Both the position numbers and the translations under genes were made by a program. The notes under the pieces are model-generated. The model made no database searches, was not told where the DNA came from, and worked only from the letters and a program-made list of their open reading frames with translations. This document shows, one piece after another, positions 7,891 through 16,474 of a stretch of 25,599 nt of DNA. The stretch comes from Methylophilales bacterium UBA4017 (GTDB taxonomy: Bacteria > Pseudomonadota > Gammaproteobacteria > Burkholderiales > Methylophilaceae), in NCBI GenBank assembly GCA_002384685.1, contig DGAZ01000005.1, positions 11,253 through 36,851 of the forward strand. The letters run 5' to 3'. Position 1 is the stretch's first letter. The number at the start of each line of letters is the position of its first letter.

Positions 7891-9316
7891 ATAGTTTTTT
7901 CTTGAGCATTTCGTTTACTTGGGATGGGTTAGCTTTGCCCCTAGAAGCTTTCATCACTTGACCTACAAGCGCATTGAATGCTTTATCTTTACCAGATTTA
8001 TATTCCTCAATCATCGCACCGTTATCATTTAACACCTTGTCAATTAAACCTTCAATTTCAGAGTCGTTAGAAATTTGTTTTAAGCCCAATTCATCTATTA
8101 ATGAATCAACGGTGCCGGCTGGACTATCCCATAAAGCATCGAATATTTTTTTGGCGGCATTATTTGAAATCGTTTGATCTTCAATCTTTTTGATCAAATC
8201 GGCGAGCTGATCAAAACCTATAGGGCTTTCGTTAATACTAATGTCAGCATCATTTAATCTTGAAAATAAATTCACTAAAATCCAATTAGCAGACAATTTA
8301 GCGGAAACGCCACGCTTAATTAGGTTCATAAAATAATCTGCCACATCTTTATTATTAGTTAACTCAGAAGCATCGTACTCAGATAAACCAAGGTCTATTT
8401 CAAACCGTTTTTGCATTTCACCTGGTAGCTCTGGCAATGATTGCTTGATATTGTGAATATGGTCTTCACTTACCACCAAAGGCAATAAGTCGGGGTCGGG
8501 AAAATATCGGTAGTCGTTAGCCTCCTCTTTAGAGCGCATCGCTTTTGTTTCTCCATTATCAGGATTAAAAAGAATGGTCGATTGCTGAATTTCTCCCCCA
8601 TCTTCTATGGTCTCAATTTGCCAGTTCACCTCAAAGTCAATCGCTTGCTTTATAAATTTAAAAGAATTTAAGTTCTTAATTTCTCTTCGCGTACCTAAGG
8701 TAGTAGACCCTTTCTTCTTTACCGATACATTTACATCGCACCTAAAATTACCTTCTTGCATATTGCCATCACAAATACCAATCCACTGAACCAAATCATG
8801 CAATTTTTTGGCGTAGGCAACTGCTTCTGCAGCTGAACTCATATCAGGCTCAGTTACAATTTCTAGCAATGGCGTTCCAGCACGATTCAAGTCAATACCT
8901 GATTTTCCTTGCAAAATTCCATGCGATGACTTTCCTGCATCTTCTTCTAGATGAGCCCTAAGTATTCGTATATCTTTATAGCCATCATTTAATGGTATAG
9001 ACAACTTTCCTTCCCCAACTATAGGTAATTCAAATTGACTAATCTGATAGCCTTTAGGCAAGTCTGGGTAAAAATAGTTTTTTCGTGCAAAGATCGATTT
9101 TTTATTAATTTTTGCATCCACTGCTAATCCAAATTTAATAGCACAATTAACGGCCTCGTGATTAAGCACAGGGAGAACTCCTGGATAAGCCAGGCTAACT
9201 AGGCATGCTTGCGAATTTGCTTCATTTCCAAATGAGGTCGAGGCTCCCGAAAATATTTTTGTTTGTGTCTTAAGCTGAACATGCGTCTCGATGCCAATGA
9301 CAATATCCCAATCCAT
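7883..9316 (-). CDS. gatB: Asp-tRNA(Asn)/Glu-tRNA(Gln) amidotransferase subunit B
   Basis: Subunit of the GatCAB complex that phosphorylates the mischarged amino acid on Asp-tRNA(Asn) or Glu-tRNA(Gln) and binds the tRNA, passing ammonia from GatA to make the amide. At 477 residues it is full length. Visible marks are IGIETHVQL at the N-terminus, ARKNYFYPDLPKGYQISQ (77-94), GIDLNRAGTPLLEIVTEPD (140-158) and DYRYFPDPDLLPL, all typical of GatB; a helical YqeY-like tail follows. It is the last gene of the leftward gatC-gatA-gatB operon, its ATG overlapping the gatA stop (TGATG). Unlike most genes here it has a strong ribosome-binding site inside gatA. The 3' end overlaps pyrE by eight bases. Confidence 0.97.
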   Translation of the reverse strand: MDWDIVIGIETHVQLKTQTKIFSGASTSFGNEANSQACLVSLAYPGVLPVLNHEAVNCAIKFGLAVDAKINKKSIFARKNYFYPDLPKGYQISQFELPIVGEGKLSIPLNDGYKDIRILRAHLEEDAGKSSHGILQGKSGIDLNRAGTPLLEIVTEPDMSSAAEAVAYAKKLHDLVQWIGICDGNMQEGNFRCDVNVSVKKKGSTTLGTRREIKNLNSFKFIKQAIDFEVNWQIETIEDGGEIQQSTILFNPDNGETKAMRSKEEANDYRYFPDPDLLPLVVSEDHIHNIKQSLPELPGEMQKRFEIDLGLSEYDASELTNNKDVADYFMNLIKRGVSAKLSANWILVNLFSRLNDADISINESPIGFDQLADLIKKIEDQTISNNAAKKIFDALWDSPAGTVDSLIDELGLKQISNDSEIEGLIDKVLNDNGAMIEEYKSGKDKAFNALVGQVMKASRGKANPSQVNEMLKKKLSN

Positions 9317-10770
9317 CAGTCAATCTCCTTGGGTGTCTTGCGATGCCAGTCACTAATTAATTGAAATTGGTGCGCAATATTAAGCAAATGTCCTTCGCTA
9401 AAGTGATTTCCAATTAACTGTAAGCCTACCGGAAGACCTTTTGTAAAGCCTGCCGGAATACTCATGGCCGGCAATCCAGCAAGGTTTGTAGAGATAGTGT
9501 AAATATCCTGTAGATACATAGCTAAAGGATCTTCTTTTTTTTCACCTGACTTAAATGCGGCAGATGGCGCAGAAGGCCCCATAATGACGTCACATTTTTG
9601 AAAAGCTTGTGAGAAGTCGTTTGAAATTAATTGCCTAATTTTTTGCGCTTTTAAGTAATATGCATCGTAATACCCAGCACTTAATACATAGGTGCCTATC
9701 AAGATCCTTCGTTTTACTTCATCACCAAAACCTTCTTGACGGGTCTTGAAATACATATCCATCAAATCATCGTATTCTTTTGTCCGATATCCGTAACGAA
9801 CTCCATCATATCGCGATAAATTACTCGATGCCTCGGCAGGTGCAATCACGTAATAAACCGGTATTGCAAGCTCTGAGTTGGGTAAGGAGATCTCAACTAT
9901 TTCGGCACCCATTTTTTTATACTCATTAATTGCACCCTCGATAATCTTTTGCACTTCTGAGTCAAGTCCTTCCCCAAAAAACTCTTTTGGCATCCCAATT
10001 CGCAGGCCTTTAATCGAATTATCTAAAGAAGCCAAATAGTCTTCTTTCGGATGGGGAAGGCTAGTAGAGTCTTTGATGTCGTGGGAAGCCATGACATTTA
10101 GCATCATAGCGCAATCTTCAGCGCTTGGTGCCATAGGGCCAGCCTGATCCAGGCTTGATGCAAAGGCAATCATTCCATACCGTGATACCAAACCATACGT
10201 GGGTTTTAATCCGGTAAAGCCACATAAGGAAGCAGGTTGCCTAATGGACCCCCCCGTATCAGTTCCAGTGGCCGCTGGTGCTAGTCGAGCTGCAACTGCA
10301 GAAGCACTGCCCCCTGAGCTTCCTCCGGGAACATATTCTAGGTTCCAAGGATTTTTTACGGCACCGAAATAGGATGTTTCATTAGATGAGCCCATGGCAA
10401 ATTCATCCATATTAGTTTTACCCAAATTAATTGCACCCGCATCATTAAAGTTCTGGACGACGGTCGCATTGTAAGGAGCCACAAAATTCTCCAGCATTTT
10501 AGATCCGCATGTTGTTTTCCAACCATCTGCACAAAAAATATCTTTCTGTGCGATGGGGATACCAGTAAAAGTGCCTTGATTGCCACTAGCAATTTTTAAA
10601 TCTGCTTGCTTCGCCATAGCAATGCTTGTGTCCTCATCAATCGTAATAAAAGCATTTAAGCTATCGTTATACTTTCTAATACGATCCAGGAAGAATCGGG
10701 TCAGCTCCTCACTTGAAAATGCTTTCTCACGTAATTGCTGCGATAATTGTTTTAAGGATAAATTCAGCAT
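9316..10770 (-). CDS. gatA: Asp-tRNA(Asn)/Glu-tRNA(Gln) amidotransferase subunit A
   Basis: Glutaminase subunit of GatCAB that releases ammonia from glutamine for amidation of mischarged tRNA. At 484 residues it is a complete amidase-signature protein. The Ser-cis-Ser-Lys catalytic set is visible: Lys76 in IPIAQKDIFC, Ser151 in GGSSGGSA, and the nucleophile Ser175 in DTGGSIRQPAS. The spacing matches Lys79/Ser154/Ser178 of S. aureus GatA. It is preceded by gatC with a three-base gap and followed by gatB with a one-base overlap, so all three subunits are made from one message. Other amidase-family enzymes are excluded by the gatC/gatB neighbours. Confidence 0.97.
   Translation of the reverse strand: MLNLSLKQLSQQLREKAFSSEELTRFFLDRIRKYNDSLNAFITIDEDTSIAMAKQADLKIASGNQGTFTGIPIAQKDIFCADGWKTTCGSKMLENFVAPYNATVVQNFNDAGAINLGKTNMDEFAMGSSNETSYFGAVKNPWNLEYVPGGSSGGSASAVAARLAPAATGTDTGGSIRQPASLCGFTGLKPTYGLVSRYGMIAFASSLDQAGPMAPSAEDCAMMLNVMASHDIKDSTSLPHPKEDYLASLDNSIKGLRIGMPKEFFGEGLDSEVQKIIEGAINEYKKMGAEIVEISLPNSELAIPVYYVIAPAEASSNLSRYDGVRYGYRTKEYDDLMDMYFKTRQEGFGDEVKRRILIGTYVLSAGYYDAYYLKAQKIRQLISNDFSQAFQKCDVIMGPSAPSAAFKSGEKKEDPLAMYLQDIYTISTNLAGLPAMSIPAGFTKGLPVGLQLIGNHFSEGHLLNIAHQFQLISDWHRKTPKEID
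9325..9330 (-). promoter_or_regulatory. Strong Shine-Dalgarno site of gatB
   Basis: AAGGAG on the minus strand lies eight bases before the gatB ATG, inside the end of gatA. It is the best ribosome-binding site seen in the window, where most genes have none, and it fixes the gatB start. Confidence 0.7.
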
Positions 10771-10773
10771 GCT

Positions 10774-11061
10774 CTATTCAATCACTTGCGGGACGATAAA
10801 TAATGACTCTTCAGTCTCAGGTGCTAAAGCCATAGTTTTTGTTCTAATGTCAGATTCTGTTACTTGATCAGCCCTTAATGGTTGGCTGATATCTAATGCA
10901 TGAGACATTGGCTCAACACCATCTGTATCAACTTTTTGCATTTGATCGATTAATTTCATGATGCCTGTCAATTTTTCTTCTAACAAAATAGACTCCTCGC
11001 TAGAGATATTTATCCGAGCAAGGTGTGCAATTTTTTTTATATCATCTTGGCTGATTGTCAT
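10774..11061 (-). CDS. gatC: Asp-tRNA(Asn)/Glu-tRNA(Gln) amidotransferase subunit C
   Basis: Small subunit (95 residues) that wraps around GatA and GatB and stabilises the amidotransferase. The N-terminal segment ISQDDIKKIAHLARINIS, the central GVEPMSHALDISQPLRADQV and the C-terminal SLFIVPQVIE match the GatC family throughout. It is the first gene of the leftward gatCAB operon and lies divergent from mreB. No Shine-Dalgarno sequence precedes the ATG; the only conventional -10 candidate is the TATAAT on the minus strand at 11113-11108. Confidence 0.94.
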   Translation of the reverse strand: MTISQDDIKKIAHLARINISSEESILLEEKLTGIMKLIDQMQKVDTDGVEPMSHALDISQPLRADQVTESDIRTKTMALAPETEESLFIVPQVIE

Positions 11062-11083
11062 TGTGAAAATTTTAAGTAAGTGG

Positions 11084-11113
11084 TTAATAAAACATCAATA
11101 ATCAGTTATTATA
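11084..11113. promoter_or_regulatory. Candidate overlapping promoters for mreB and gatC
   Basis: In the 122-base gatC/mreB spacer, the plus strand has TTAATA (11084-11089), 17 bases, then TATTAT (11107-11112), a reasonable sigma70-type promoter about 70 bases before the mreB ATG. The minus strand has a consensus TATAAT at 11113-11108 facing gatC, overlapping the plus-strand -10, but with only poor -35 candidates. If both are real, the two operons compete for one site. Judged by eye only. Confidence 0.35.
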
Positions 11114-11183
11114 CATAGGATTTAGCAAAGAATTTCTAACAGCTTTTTAACGGGTAACTTTAAAATTGAATCATATCAAAATT

Positions 11184-12239
11184 ATGTTTAACAAACTATT
11201 TCAAAATTTAGTAGATAACGACATTGCCATTGACCTTGGAACAGCAAACACTTTAATTTATGCAAAAGGTAAAGGCATAGTGCTTAATGAGCCCTCTGTA
11301 GTTGCCATAAGGCATGAGGAAGGACCTAATGGTCCTTTTACTAAAAAAGCTTTATTAGCTGTAGGAGCTGAAGCTAAAACCATGCTTGGAAGAGCCCCTC
11401 AAAATATACAGGCAATTCGACCTATGAAAGATGGTGTGATTGCAGATTTTAATATTACCGAGGAAATGATTAAGTACTTTATAAGTCGAGTACATAACAT
11501 GTCTTGGTTTACTCCCAACCCAAGAATTGTTATATGTGTGCCCTATGGAGCCACTCAAGTAGAAAGAAGGGCAATCAGAGAATCTGCGGAGCGTGCTGGA
11601 GCAAAACAAGTGTTTTTAATTGAAGAGCCGATGGCTGCTGCAATAGGAGCAGGTTTGCCAGTAAATGAAGCAACAGGTTCTATGGTAATCGATATCGGAG
11701 GCGGTACTACTGAGGTAGGCATTATCTCACTTGGAGGGATAGTTTATGCTAGCTCTGCTCGTGTTGGAGGCGATAAAATAGACCAGGCAATTATTGATTA
11801 TATGCGAAGAAATTATGGGACTCTTATTTCAGAGCCCACAGCTGAAAAAATTAAAAAACAAATTGGTAGTGCGTTCCCAATGACAGAGTTAATGGAAATG
11901 GAAGTAACAGGGAGAAACTTAGCCGAAGGGCTTCCCAGAAAAATTGTTATTAGCAGCAATGAAATTCTTGAATCGATCAGTGAGCCATTGCAACAAATCG
12001 TCAGTGCAGTAAAGGCTGCTCTTGAAGAAACGCCTCCAGAATTAGGAGCTGATATAGCAGAAACCGCCATGGTTTTAACGGGTGGCGGAGCCCTGCTTAA
12101 AAATTTAGATCGTTTGCTTATGGAAGAAACAGGAATCCCAGTTGTATTAGCTGAAGATCCATTGCTCTGCGTAGTGAAGGGTTGTGGTAAAACACTTGAT
12201 GCATTAGATGACTTTAAGACTGCTTTTACTTATGAGTAA
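11184..12239 (+). CDS. mreB: Rod shape-determining protein MreB
   Basis: Bacterial actin that polymerises on the inner membrane and organises lateral cell-wall synthesis. The 351-residue product has the actin-fold ATP sites: phosphate-1 IDLGTANT (16-23), phosphate-2 VIDIGGGTTEVGIISLGG, and the adenosine loop MVLTGGGALLKNLDRLL. The start is the ATG giving MFNKLFQNLVDNDIAIDLG, which fits the family. An in-frame TTG at 11166 would add six residues. Neither start has a Shine-Dalgarno sequence. It heads the mreBCD-mrdA-rodA cluster and, apparently, the whole 14.4 kb rightward run; a promoter candidate lies about 70 bases upstream. Confidence 0.97.
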   Translation: MFNKLFQNLVDNDIAIDLGTANTLIYAKGKGIVLNEPSVVAIRHEEGPNGPFTKKALLAVGAEAKTMLGRAPQNIQAIRPMKDGVIADFNITEEMIKYFISRVHNMSWFTPNPRIVICVPYGATQVERRAIRESAERAGAKQVFLIEEPMAAAIGAGLPVNEATGSMVIDIGGGTTEVGIISLGGIVYASSARVGGDKIDQAIIDYMRRNYGTLISEPTAEKIKKQIGSAFPMTELMEMEVTGRNLAEGLPRKIVISSNEILESISEPLQQIVSAVKAALEETPPELGADIAETAMVLTGGGALLKNLDRLLMEETGIPVVLAEDPLLCVVKGCGKTLDALDDFKTAFTYE

Positions 12240-12244
12240 TATGG

Positions 12245-13087
12245 ATGGCCAAAAAAACAGCATCTAAACAACTTAGACTTTTCACCCAAGAATCACCCAT
12301 TATAATATTTGTCACTCTCGCTATGTGTTCGATAGCAATAATGAGCTATGACTACCGACATAAAATAAATGTTCAGTTAAAACAAAAAGTGGCTTTTGTC
12401 ATCACTCCTTTTCACTGGATGGTCAATGCTCCCTCCCAGATTATTCGTGAAATAGACTATTACCTTTCAGAGCAAAATAAATTACAGCAGCAGATTCTTT
12501 CATTGAAATCTGAGGCCAATCTATTACAAGCAATTCAGCAGAAACTAACGCTGATAGAAAATGAAAATCGTTCACTTCGAAAAATTCTAAACATTAAAAA
12601 TCTCATTAAAAATGATATGACCATAGGGGAGGTAGTTTTACCCAGTCAAACTAATGGTGCCCCCCAACTTTTAATCAACAAAGGTATGGACGATGGAATA
12701 GATATCGGAAGCCCTGTAATGAATAATAAAGGATTGGTAGGTCAGGTTATCCATGTGAATAAAAATCTTAGTACAGTGCAAAAAATTACCTCAAATAACT
12801 TTGCCATATCCGCAATTTCTGAAAATGGAACGATGGCTGCTCTGATTTTCGGAAATGGCAGTCCTCATCTGGTAATCTATAGATTACCAGCGTACGAAAA
12901 ATTAAGGCTTGGCGACCATCTATTAACTTCTGGGCTTGATCAAATTTATCCCAAGGGTATTAAAATAGGCAAGGTTATCAAAATTATCCCAACAAATAAC
13001 TCACAATTTAATGAAATTATCATTGAGCCTGCTACATCTCCACAGAGTTTCTCTCAGGTCATGGTCATCAAAAGTGGCAATCCATGA
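12245..13087 (+). CDS. mreC: Rod shape-determining protein MreC
   Basis: Bitopic inner-membrane protein of the elongasome that links MreB to PBP2 and activates it. The 280 residues comprise a short basic cytoplasmic tail, one transmembrane helix at about 18-34, a periplasmic coiled coil at about 70-118 (EQNKLQQQILSLKSE and onward), and paired beta domains from about 125 to the end. These hold typical MreC motifs such as GMDDGIDIGSPVMNNKGLVGQV and LLTSGLDQIYPKGIKIGKV. It starts five bases after mreB, and its stop overlaps the mreD ATG by four bases. Confidence 0.95.
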   Translation: MAKKTASKQLRLFTQESPIIIFVTLAMCSIAIMSYDYRHKINVQLKQKVAFVITPFHWMVNAPSQIIREIDYYLSEQNKLQQQILSLKSEANLLQAIQQKLTLIENENRSLRKILNIKNLIKNDMTIGEVVLPSQTNGAPQLLINKGMDDGIDIGSPVMNNKGLVGQVIHVNKNLSTVQKITSNNFAISAISENGTMAALIFGNGSPHLVIYRLPAYEKLRLGDHLLTSGLDQIYPKGIKIGKVIKIIPTNNSQFNEIIIEPATSPQSFSQVMVIKSGNP

Positions 13088-13572
13088 TCCAACAAAAATC
13101 CTTAAATAATCAGCAAAAGCTATATGTATTAGGATTGTTTTTAATCACTATTTTACTGACACAAATAAGTCTCCCATTTATTCCTATCGGATCTTTACCG
13201 GACTATTTTATTGCCTGGGCCGTAGCATTAATATCGGTAAATAATAAGTATTTTAGTGTAATGAAAATTTTCTTCCTAGGCTTGGTGGCTGATATTTTGA
13301 TCGGGCAGTTGATCGGTCAATATGGCTTCACTTTTTTACTTATCTATGTGCTGCATTTTTTTATAAGCAAAATGTTGGCAATTCAGTCTAACGGACAAAA
13401 AACTGTCCTAGGAGTCATATTGGTTCTATCTGGTCTATTAATAGACTATATGACATCTGCAACGTACGAAATCGATAACTATGAGACCTCTGCCCTGTTA
13501 AAAATTATTTTCACAATTATTACCTTTCTTATTTACCGGCTGATTTTTGAAATGAAATTAAAAGCAATATAA
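13084..13572 (+). CDS. mreD: Rod shape-determining protein MreD
   Basis: Small polytopic inner-membrane protein (162 residues) of the elongasome. Sequence conservation in this family is low. The call rests on position between mreC and mrdA, size, about five hydrophobic segments, and the typical MreD stretches PDYFIAWAVALIS and FFLGLVADILIGQLIGQYGF near residues 38-50 and 64-83. Its ATG overlaps the mreC stop (ATGA) and mrdA begins two bases after its own stop, so the cluster is probably translationally coupled. Confidence 0.92.
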   Translation: MIQQKSLNNQQKLYVLGLFLITILLTQISLPFIPIGSLPDYFIAWAVALISVNNKYFSVMKIFFLGLVADILIGQLIGQYGFTFLLIYVLHFFISKMLAIQSNGQKTVLGVILVLSGLLIDYMTSATYEIDNYETSALLKIIFTIITFLIYRLIFEMKLKAI

Positions 13573-13574
13573 AG

Positions 13575-15383
13575 GTGCAAAAGAATCAACTACGATTTGT
13601 TTTTACTAAAAGACTCGGCATTATCGTTGGGATACTTTTAATTTTACTAACCATAGTTATTCTAAAATTTTTTTTCTTACAAGTTATTCAGCATAATTAC
13701 TTTCAACAAAAAGCAACCAACAATAGCATCAAATTAATTCCCATTGCTCCGGCTAGAGGCTTAATACTCGATCGCCACAATAAAATTTTGGCTGAGAACA
13801 AGCTTGTTTATAATCTAGAGCTGGATCCAACTATAAAGCATGATTTTGAGGCCATACAAAAACATCTAAAATCAATCGCTCCTATCGAGGATGCTGATGT
13901 AGCCCAATATCGTAAAATTACTAAAGAAAATTATTATTCATCTACCGTTCCCATTAAATCGAACTTATCCCAACGTGAGGTAGCATCATTTTTAGCTAGG
14001 CAATATCTGATGGAAAATATCACTCTCGTTGCTAGGCTAGAGAGGTTCTACCCTTTTAATGAATACGGAAGTCATGTGGTTGGGTATATTAATAGAATCA
14101 ATAAAGAAGATATCAAAGAACTGCAGAGAAAGAAAAAGTTTTCGCTTTATAAGGGTACCGACCACATCGGAAAAACCGGAGTAGAACAGATGTTTCAAGA
14201 TAGCATTCACGGGGCTCCAGGATTTAAAAAAATAGAGGTCGATGCAAAAGGGAGGGTTATTCGCACTATAGAGGTCCAAGACCCTAAGCACGGAGATAAT
14301 CTTCAGCTCACAATTGACATTGATTTACAAAAAATTGCTGTTGAAGCATTTCAGGGTGAGAAGGGAGCATTAATAGCCATGGATCCAAATAATGGGGAAA
14401 TTCTTGCTTACGTAAGCCAACCTGACTTCAATCCTAATTTATTTGTCAACGGCATTGATCATAAAAATTGGGGTAGGTTAAACAATGATAAGTCTAAGCC
14501 TATGCTAGACCGAGTGATTCGTGGTATCTATCCTCCTGGATCGACTTTGAAGCCTTTTATAGCCTTGGCAGCACTAGAAAATAATCTAAGGAAACCCCCG
14601 TACACAATATTTGATCCAGGCTACTTTACTATGCCGAATGGATCAAAAACTTTTAGAGATTGGAAACGCGAGGGTCATGGCGAGGTTGATCTAATTAAGG
14701 CTATAGCCGTATCATGTGATACGTTCTTTTATGGCTTAGGATTAGAGTTAGGAATCGTAAAAATGAATAACACTCTCAGGGCTTTCGGATTTGGGGAGCA
14801 AACAGGGGTAGATATGCTTAATGAAAAGAAGGGTCTTCTTGCGGATGAAGAATGGAAAAAAAATAATAGAGGTAAGCGATGGTTTGCGGGGGAGACTGTC
14901 ATAACGGCGATAGGCCAAGGTTATACTCAAGTCACACCTATACAACTGGCTCATGCTACAGCTAAAATTGCTGTAGCTAACAAATATAAAACACCCCACC
15001 TAAGGCTAAATAAGTCTTCTCCCTTACAAGAATATGATGTGATGAGTGATATGCCGCGCCATGACGATTTGATGCAATTCATCAAAAAGGGCATGGAGGA
15101 TGTAACTGCTCCTGGTGGCACTGCTGCATTTTTGGCTAATAATCATTATAAGATTGCTGCCAAGACAGGGACAGCTCAGGTCTTTGGATTAAAAGGTGGT
15201 GAATATATTGAAGAAGATCTACCAGATCACCTTAAAGACCATGCCCTGCTTATAGCTTATGCTCCTGCCAATAAACCGCAATTAGCCATTGCCATAGTCG
15301 TTGAGCATGGGGGAAATGGGGGGTCAACAGCAGGGCCTATTGCAAAAAAAGTGTTTGATTACTACCTACAGAAATCTCAATGA
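13575..15383 (+). CDS. mrdA: Penicillin-binding protein 2 (elongasome transpeptidase)
   Basis: Inner-membrane D,D-transpeptidase that cross-links peptidoglycan during cell elongation together with RodA. The 602 residues comprise a short cytoplasmic tail, one membrane anchor at about 13-35, the PBP dimer/pedestal domain (PARGLILDRHNKILAEN), and the transpeptidase domain. Active-site motifs are Ser323-Thr-Leu-Lys326, Ser380-Cys-Asp382 and Lys530-Thr-Gly532. The start is a GTG two bases after mreD. The frame is closed just upstream and offers no ATG nearby, and the protein N-terminus aligns with E. coli PBP2. AAAGG abuts the GTG too closely to be a normal ribosome-binding site. The stop overlaps rodA by four bases. 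Confidence 0.96.
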   Translation: MQKNQLRFVFTKRLGIIVGILLILLTIVILKFFFLQVIQHNYFQQKATNNSIKLIPIAPARGLILDRHNKILAENKLVYNLELDPTIKHDFEAIQKHLKSIAPIEDADVAQYRKITKENYYSSTVPIKSNLSQREVASFLARQYLMENITLVARLERFYPFNEYGSHVVGYINRINKEDIKELQRKKKFSLYKGTDHIGKTGVEQMFQDSIHGAPGFKKIEVDAKGRVIRTIEVQDPKHGDNLQLTIDIDLQKIAVEAFQGEKGALIAMDPNNGEILAYVSQPDFNPNLFVNGIDHKNWGRLNNDKSKPMLDRVIRGIYPPGSTLKPFIALAALENNLRKPPYTIFDPGYFTMPNGSKTFRDWKREGHGEVDLIKAIAVSCDTFFYGLGLELGIVKMNNTLRAFGFGEQTGVDMLNEKKGLLADEEWKKNNRGKRWFAGETVITAIGQGYTQVTPIQLAHATAKIAVANKYKTPHLRLNKSSPLQEYDVMSDMPRHDDLMQFIKKGMEDVTAPGGTAAFLANNHYKIAAKTGTAQVFGLKGGEYIEEDLPDHLKDHALLIAYAPANKPQLAIAIVVEHGGNGGSTAGPIAKKVFDYYLQKSQ

Positions 15384-16474
15384 TCATTAATAACCTCAAA
15401 AACCTAGGCTCAAAGATTGATCAAACCATATTTGCATGTTTGATGGTTATTCTTGTTGTCGGACTAGTGACCCTGTATAGCGCTGACCATAGCCAAACAA
15501 ACGAGTTTATTTCGCAAGTAGCCAATATTACTTTAGGACTTATCGGGTTGTTTGTTATGTCAAACACCAAGCCGAAAATTATCTTTACCTATACACCTTT
15601 CATTTTTATAGCTGGGTTGATACTCTTAATTTGGGTGAAATTCTTTGGTCTTGAGAGCAATGGGGCTCAACGCTGGATTGATATAGGTATACTTAAATTT
15701 CAGCCATCCGAACTCATGAAGTTAGCAATACCTCTAACATTGGCTTGGTTTTATCAAAATAATGAAAATAATATTACCGTGCAGTCACATGTGATTGCAT
15801 CCATAATCCTTGGCATTCCTTTTTACTTAATACTTACCCAGCCAGACCTAGGCACTGCGCTAATGATTTCTTTCTCTGCTTTTGCTATTATTTTTAGCGC
15901 TGGCCTCGCGAGAAAGTTTATTATAAGTAGCTCATTGCTCCTGCTTATTTCTTCACCTTTTCTTTGGCATAGTTTGGAAAAATATCAGCAAAGCCGTATC
16001 CTTAATTTACTTGATCCCTTTCAGGACGCATTGGGTGCTGGCTATCAAACCATACAATCATTAATAGCCCTTGGATCCGGCGGTCTTATTGGCAAAGGAT
16101 GGATGAACAGCACTCAGACTCAACTGAATTTTTTACCCGAAGCTACTACTGACTTTATTTTTGCGGTATACAGCGAAGAATTCGGGTTTATTGGCGTATT
16201 AGCAATTCTGTCGGTATACATCATTTTTCTCCTCAGGTTGTCATTTATGACATCCCGAATGCAAGATACTTTCTCACGCCTTGCAACCCTTGGGCTCATA
16301 GTGTCCATATTTTCTGGAGTCCTTGTAAATCTTGGAATGATCTCTGGTCTCCTCCCTATTGTGGGAGCACCACTACCCTTCTTTAGCTATGGTGGCACTT
16401 CTATGGTTGTATCATTAGTCAGTATTGGTATCATTATGTCTTTATATAGCCATAAATCGTTGATAGCAAACTAA
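15380..16474 (+). CDS. rodA: Peptidoglycan glycosyltransferase RodA (SEDS family)
   Basis: Polytopic inner-membrane glycosyltransferase that polymerises lipid II during elongation, working with PBP2. At 364 residues with about ten hydrophobic segments it matches RodA. Family signatures include GAQRWIDIGILKFQPSELMK, QPDLGTALM, LLDPFQDALGAGYQTIQS with GSGGLIGKGW, and PEATTDFIFAVYSEEFGFIG, whose Asp258 corresponds to the catalytic Asp262 of E. coli RodA. The C-terminal LPFFSYGGTSMV is also typical. The position straight after mrdA, with an ATGA overlap, separates it from the division paralogue FtsW. Its stop shares one base with the rlpA start (TAATG). Confidence 0.96.
   Translation: MIINNLKNLGSKIDQTIFACLMVILVVGLVTLYSADHSQTNEFISQVANITLGLIGLFVMSNTKPKIIFTYTPFIFIAGLILLIWVKFFGLESNGAQRWIDIGILKFQPSELMKLAIPLTLAWFYQNNENNITVQSHVIASIILGIPFYLILTQPDLGTALMISFSAFAIIFSAGLARKFIISSSLLLLISSPFLWHSLEKYQQSRILNLLDPFQDALGAGYQTIQSLIALGSGGLIGKGWMNSTQTQLNFLPEATTDFIFAVYSEEFGFIGVLAILSVYIIFLLRLSFMTSRMQDTFSRLATLGLIVSIFSGVLVNLGMISGLLPIVGAPLPFFSYGGTSMVVSLVSIGIIMSLYSHKSLIAN

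Noticed and set aside
7883..7910. Bidirectional terminator between pyrE and gatB
   Set aside because: A T-run follows the pyrE stop, but the only dyad is the eight-base CTAATTAG palindrome, too short and A-T rich for a stable hairpin.
10580..10867. 95-codon open frame on the plus strand opposite gatA/gatC
   Set aside because: It crosses the ends of two well-supported genes on the other strand and resembles no known protein.
11166..11183. Upstream TTG start for mreB
   Set aside because: Family proteins start at the position given by the ATG at 11184, and the TTG has no ribosome-binding site.
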